8,396 nucleotides of DNA. It comes from Methanomassiliicoccaceae archaeon (GTDB lineage Archaea; Thermoplasmatota; Thermoplasmata; Methanomassiliicoccales; Methanomethylophilaceae). Shown piece by piece: positions 5,638 to 8,396 of this stretch (its first letter is position 1; every line of letters starts with the position of its first letter). Under the pieces are notes generated by a model. It was given only the letters and a program-made list of their open reading frames with translations. It made no database searches and had not been told where the DNA came from. The stretch is from the NCBI GenBank assembly GCA_009776695.1, contig WRNI01000013.1, forward strand, positions 5,263 through 13,658, read 5' to 3'. The position numbers were made by a program, and so were the translations under genes.

Positions 5638-6509
5638 ATATCGTGGCCGTCCGTACATACGAATCCTTTTCCTTTTCTCTTTATCGGTGAGCCGCACGCC
5701 GGGCATTTGACGTCCATGAGCATCCTGTCCGTCCATATCTCTCTCGTCTCAATATCTTTTGCGTTCGCTGCGTAATCATACATCTCATTCAGCGAAGATG
5801 TTGTGCAGAGCGGGCGCAGCGGCGATATGTCGCGCATCCGCCGCCCGTCTCCCGATACGCTTTTCGGTCTTATCGCCCATGCTATGCCCATTCCCGCAAC
5901 GAAACCTCCGAGATGGGCGGAGTACGCGACCTCCGGATCATCGAACGCCAGCAGCAGAAGCTGCATCGCGAACCACACCAGCATCATCGTCCGTACTGTG
6001 AACTGATTGGTCAGCAGAGGGCCGAGGAAGAACATTATCCTCTCCCTCGGGTACAGTATGAGCATCGCGCCCATGAGCGCCGATATGGCGCCGGAGGCGC
6101 CTACGAGCCTTACCGCCGGCGACAGTAACGATGCGAGCGAGAACACCATCGTGCCGGCGATCCCGCCTATCAGATAAACGATAGCGAAACGTCCCTTCCC
6201 TATGCGCGATTCCAGCGGCAGGCCTATCGCCAGAAGGAATACCATGTTGAATATCAGGTGCAGAAGATCGGCGTGCACGAACATTGACGTTATGAGGGTC
6301 CACGGCTCGCTTGCAATGTCGGACAGATCGGACCTGAAGCTCAGTTCATAAAGCAAAGCGCCGTTCGGCCCGGCGGTGCCTATTATGCCGACCGCATAGA
6401 CGATCACGTTGGATATCGCCAGAACCATCGTCGGGCTGTACTTCCGCGTTGCCAGCACTGCCAGCGTTACCGCTATAATTGCGATGACGATGTATGAGAC
6501 CGTCTCCAT
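5634..6509 (-). CDS. Rhomboid-family intramembrane serine protease with C-terminal zinc ribbon
   Basis: A 291-residue membrane protein with about seven hydrophobic segments in residues 1-213. Catalytic features of rhomboid proteases are present: HADLLHLIFNM (79-89, with the conserved His and N88 near the oxyanion hole), GASGA with nucleophile S139, and AHLGG with H199, giving the Ser-His dyad. It should cut membrane-embedded substrates. After the last membrane segment a roughly 75-residue tail ends in a zinc-ribbon-like knuckle, CPAC (C269, C272) and CTDGH (C285, H289). Such a tail on a rhomboid suggests cytosolic recruitment or regulation; this is inference. Start ATG 6509 lies about 24 bp from the shared A/T box with no Shine-Dalgarno, fitting a leaderless mRNA. 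It is the first gene of a three-gene unit with the MBL-fold and zinc-finger genes. Confidence 0.92.
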   Translation of the reverse strand: METVSYIVIAIIAVTLAVLATRKYSPTMVLAISNVIVYAVGIIGTAGPNGALLYELSFRSDLSDIASEPWTLITSMFVHADLLHLIFNMVFLLAIGLPLESRIGKGRFAIVYLIGGIAGTMVFSLASLLSPAVRLVGASGAISALMGAMLILYPRERIMFFLGPLLTNQFTVRTMMLVWFAMQLLLLAFDDPEVAYSAHLGGFVAGMGIAWAIRPKSVSGDGRRMRDISPLRPLCTTSSLNEMYDYAANAKDIETREIWTDRMLMDVKCPACGSPIKRKGKGFVCTDGHDI

Positions 6510-6525
6510 GCCACACGGATGTTCT

Positions 6526-6539
6526 GCAAATATTTAAGC
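6526..6539. promoter_or_regulatory. Shared divergent promoter of the rhomboid and hemK2 genes
   Basis: The 51-bp gap between divergent ATGs (6509 minus, 6561 plus) holds one A/T block, GCAAATATTTAAGC, including the palindrome AAATATTT (6528-6535). Its centre (about 6532.5) is 23.5 and 28.5 bp from the two starts, within the usual archaeal TATA-to-start range for leaderless mRNAs in both directions. Layout and sequence resemble the block at 3732-3745. Direct evidence is geometric only. Confidence 0.6.
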
Positions 6540-6560
6540 CGTGGATGACCATTGCGATGC

Positions 6561-7127
6561 ATGCGTTACGATCCAGACATCCGGATAGAGGAGCGCGATG
6601 ACGTCTACTCGCCGAGTGAGGACAGCATACTTCTGATAGAATCGCTTAACGTGAACGAAGGCGAGCGCATCCTTGAGATAGGATGCGGCAGCGGGGTCGT
6701 CGCGATACACTGCGCAAAGAACGGCGCTTCGGTGACGGCGGTCGACATAAATCCTTCAGCCGTTGCGCTGACAAGAAGGAACGCCGCGGCGAACGGCGCG
6801 TTCATGGACATACGCCTTTCCGATCTTTATGAGGATATCGACTCGCATTACGACACAATAGTGTTCAACCTTCCGTATCTGCCTGTTAACGATGAAGGTA
6901 TGCTTGAGAAGGCGTGGTCCGGGGGCGACGACGGCATCGGTCCGCTTCCGAAGCTCCTGAACGAAGCGAGGGAACGTCTTCTGCCGAGAGGCAGATTCGT
7001 CATCGTCGTCTCATCGCTGATGGACCAGCCGCGGCTGGATGAGGTGCTTAACGAATACGATGTGACGGCGATAGGTGAGAAGAAGCTGTTCTTCGAGCTT
7101 CTGAGAGTGCTTGAGATACGTCTCTAA
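6561..7127 (+). CDS. HemK2/Mtq2-type protein-glutamine methyltransferase
   Basis: A 188-residue SAM-dependent methyltransferase. The N-terminal YSPSEDSILLIESL (16-29) is the family hallmark. Motif I is LEIGCGSGVVAI (38-49), the acidic SAM-ribose residue is D62 in VDINP, and the catalytic loop reads NLPYLP (103-108). HemK2/Mtq2 proteins methylate the glutamine of the GGQ motif of class I release factors (aRF1/eRF1), usually with a Trm112 partner; a Trm112 gene is not in the window. Oddity: the usual NPPY loop is NLPY here, a form also seen in KsgA-type rRNA methyltransferases. The length fits HemK2, which lacks the N-terminal domain of bacterial PrmC. Start: ATG 6561 is preferred over an in-frame TTG at 6552, being the hallmark-proximal ATG and at proper distance from the A/T box. 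The stop overlaps gatE by 4 bp, tail to tail. Confidence 0.9.
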   Translation: MRYDPDIRIEERDDVYSPSEDSILLIESLNVNEGERILEIGCGSGVVAIHCAKNGASVTAVDINPSAVALTRRNAAANGAFMDIRLSDLYEDIDSHYDTIVFNLPYLPVNDEGMLEKAWSGGDDGIGPLPKLLNEARERLLPRGRFVIVVSSLMDQPRLDEVLNEYDVTAIGEKKLFFELLRVLEIRL

Positions 7128-8396
7128 ACGATCTTGTTTATCTCTTCCGTGAGGATCGCGTTCATCCTCTTCCCGTCCAGTTTACCGCGGAGCGCGTCCA
7201 TCACCGGTCCCATTAACGGGCCGACGGCCGCTGCTCCCTTCTCTCTGACGAACGCCGCCCTTTCTTTTACGATGTTTGCGATCATCTTCCTTGCTTCGCT
7301 TTCGTCCATCGAACTGACGCCGAGCTTTGACACCGCATCGTTCAGCGATTCGCCGTTGGCTATCTCCCTGAACAGCGAAGGTAACGCTTCTTTTGCGAAC
7401 CTCGATGCTTTCAGCGCAGTGAACACCTCAGTTATTGACTCCTCGGTCATTATGTTCACGTCAATGCCTTCGCGCTCCATCTCCGGGAACGTGTTCAGGA
7501 ACGTTGTGGCCGCGGCCGATATCATATCCTTGTCCTTGGCTATCTTTTCGAATATGTTCTCATTCCCTTCCCTTACGATCTGACGCGCCTGCTGCGCGTT
7601 CAGTCCGTATTTGGACATCAGCCTTTTTTCGATCTCCTCCGGAAGCTCCGGCAAATTGTCGAAGATCCTTTTCATCCTTTCCTTTGTGATCTGTATCGGC
7701 GGCACATCCGTCTCGGGATACATTCTCGCCGCTCCCGGCAAAGGTCTCGAATATCTTGACGTTCCGTCGGGCTGCGGGTCCCTTGTCTCCTCCGGCACGC
7801 CGTTCAGCGCTTCCTTCGCTCTTTCGGCGGCCGCCTCGAGCGCCGCTTTCGCCTTGCTCTCCTTTTCGGCGCACAGTACGAACGCATCATATTCCCCGTT
7901 GAGCTCAAGACGCTTCTTCACCGCGTCCACGTACTCTTGATCTATACCATACGCTGGCAGCTCGTCTGAATGGAATATTCCTTTCACGCCTTTCATCCTG
8001 GCGCGCTGGGCCATCTCCGCTCCTAACCGTAATTTTCCGTCATCGCCGTTGAGCACGCCCGCGAATCCGTGTAGTCTCACGGCAAGCACCTTTCCTTTCT
8101 CGGAGAGGGCCGTTTTGATGACCTTTGAAGGACATTTTGCGAACACGTCCGTCACATCCGTTGTTCCGCTTTCTACGGAAACATTGCGCGACGAAAGTAT
8201 CTTACCGATGTCGATGAGCATCCTGTGCCTCTGAACTTCCGTTTCAACGTACGTGGGCAGGAGCCTCAGGTCCTGGACGCCTTTTATCTCCGTCCTTTTG
8301 CTTCCGGGTAACGAAATATTAACATCTTCGCGTATAGTGCCGATGCCTCTCTTCACCCTCTTGGTCGCCCTCAGTATCGTCCCGATACGGAGCGCC
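7124..8396 (-). CDS. gatE: Glu-tRNA(Gln) amidotransferase subunit E (N-terminal part missing)
   Basis: 423 residues of an open frame running off the window; the GTG at 8354-8356 is internal. GatE, with GatD, converts Glu-tRNA(Gln) to Gln-tRNA(Gln), the archaeal replacement for a glutaminyl-tRNA synthetase. Seen: the GatB/E kinase-fold block RIGTILRATKRVKRGIGTIRED and EIKGVQDLRLLPTYVETEVQRH at the start. An insertion domain of the AspRS-like GAD type follows (about GFAGVLNGDDGKLRLGAEMA to DAFVLCAEK), then ARMYPETDVPPIQI, the linker, and the C-terminal GatB/YqeY tail domain (AARKFAK-like helices ending NAILTEEINKIV). The GAD insertion separates GatE from GatB. The stop is TAG, the only one in the window. 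About 200 N-terminal residues are outside, judged by a usual length near 620. Only its 3' end is shared with hemK2 (4 bp). Confidence 0.96.
   Translation of the reverse strand, partial: ALRIGTILRATKRVKRGIGTIREDVNISLPGSKRTEIKGVQDLRLLPTYVETEVQRHRMLIDIGKILSSRNVSVESGTTDVTDVFAKCPSKVIKTALSEKGKVLAVRLHGFAGVLNGDDGKLRLGAEMAQRARMKGVKGIFHSDELPAYGIDQEYVDAVKKRLELNGEYDAFVLCAEKESKAKAALEAAAERAKEALNGVPEETRDPQPDGTSRYSRPLPGAARMYPETDVPPIQITKERMKRIFDNLPELPEEIEKRLMSKYGLNAQQARQIVREGNENIFEKIAKDKDMISAAATTFLNTFPEMEREGIDVNIMTEESITEVFTALKASRFAKEALPSLFREIANGESLNDAVSKLGVSSMDESEARKMIANIVKERAAFVREKGAAAVGPLMGPVMDALRGKLDGKRMNAILTEEINKIV

Noticed and set aside
5637..5736. N-terminal extension of the MBL-fold protein to ATG 5736
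   Set aside because: The extra 33 residues are basic, lie in another frame of the rhomboid zinc-ribbon tail, and the ATGA overlap at 5637 gives the family-like N terminus.
6855..7126. Possible read-through of the gatE TAG (pyrrolysine-style) into a further open frame of about 90 codons
   Set aside because: The YqeY tail domain ends normally at the TAG, and the extension is simply antisense to hemK2, whose codon bias keeps that frame open.

Overview
The window looks archaeal. It carries a GatE subunit of the archaeal Glu-tRNA(Gln) amidotransferase, a ribosomal protein S17e gene, a HemK2/Mtq2-type release-factor methyltransferase, an archaeal HVO_0476-type zinc-finger protein and a NEMF-type RqcH. 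Leaderless starts about 25 bp from TATA-like boxes alternate with GGTGA Shine-Dalgarno sites. ThyX together with this gene set fits Thermoplasmatota, perhaps a Methanomassiliicoccales relative. That placement is inference; no lineage marker is decisive. Most of the window is conserved core genome with short gaps and several overlaps.

Layout. Bases 1-1020 (+): C-terminal half of rqcH, cut by the window edge. Bases 1116-1723 (-): a vapBC-type toxin-antitoxin pair (ribbon-helix-helix antitoxin, PIN toxin) with a strong palindromic operator in front. Bases 1896-1972 (-): tRNA-Arg(GCG) with encoded CCA, 20 bp downstream of rps17e (1993-2184, -), which has a clear TATA box and SD. Bases 2317-3716 (-): a TraB-family gene translationally coupled to thyX. 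Bases 3763-4476 (+): a SerB-like HAD phosphatase diverging from traB across a 46 bp gap. Bases 4436-6509 (-): a three-gene unit of rhomboid protease with zinc ribbon, MBL-fold hydrolase and HVO_0476-type zinc-finger protein. Bases 6561-7127 (+): HemK2-type methyltransferase diverging from the rhomboid gene. Bases 7124-8396 (-): gatE, N-terminal part outside the window.

Many genes serve translation or its quality control: rqcH rescues stalled 60S/50S subunits, the HemK2 homologue modifies the release factor, GatE makes Gln-tRNA(Gln), and rps17e and tRNA-Arg are translation parts. VapC-type toxins usually attack RNA of the translation machinery.

Regulatory architecture is the most distinctive part. 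All four junctions between adjacent same-strand protein genes in apparent operons are 4-bp ATGA overlaps. Both divergent gene pairs share a single central A/T box flanked by GC, about 25 bp from both start codons, implying compact bidirectional promoters for leaderless mRNAs. Convergent pairs overlap at their 3' ends (41 bp for serB/zinc finger, 4 bp for hemK2/gatE). No gene-free stretch exceeds 300 bases: the largest are 1021-1115, 1787-1895 and 2185-2316, the last holding the rps17e promoter. I see no CRISPR array, insertion sequence or phage gene.
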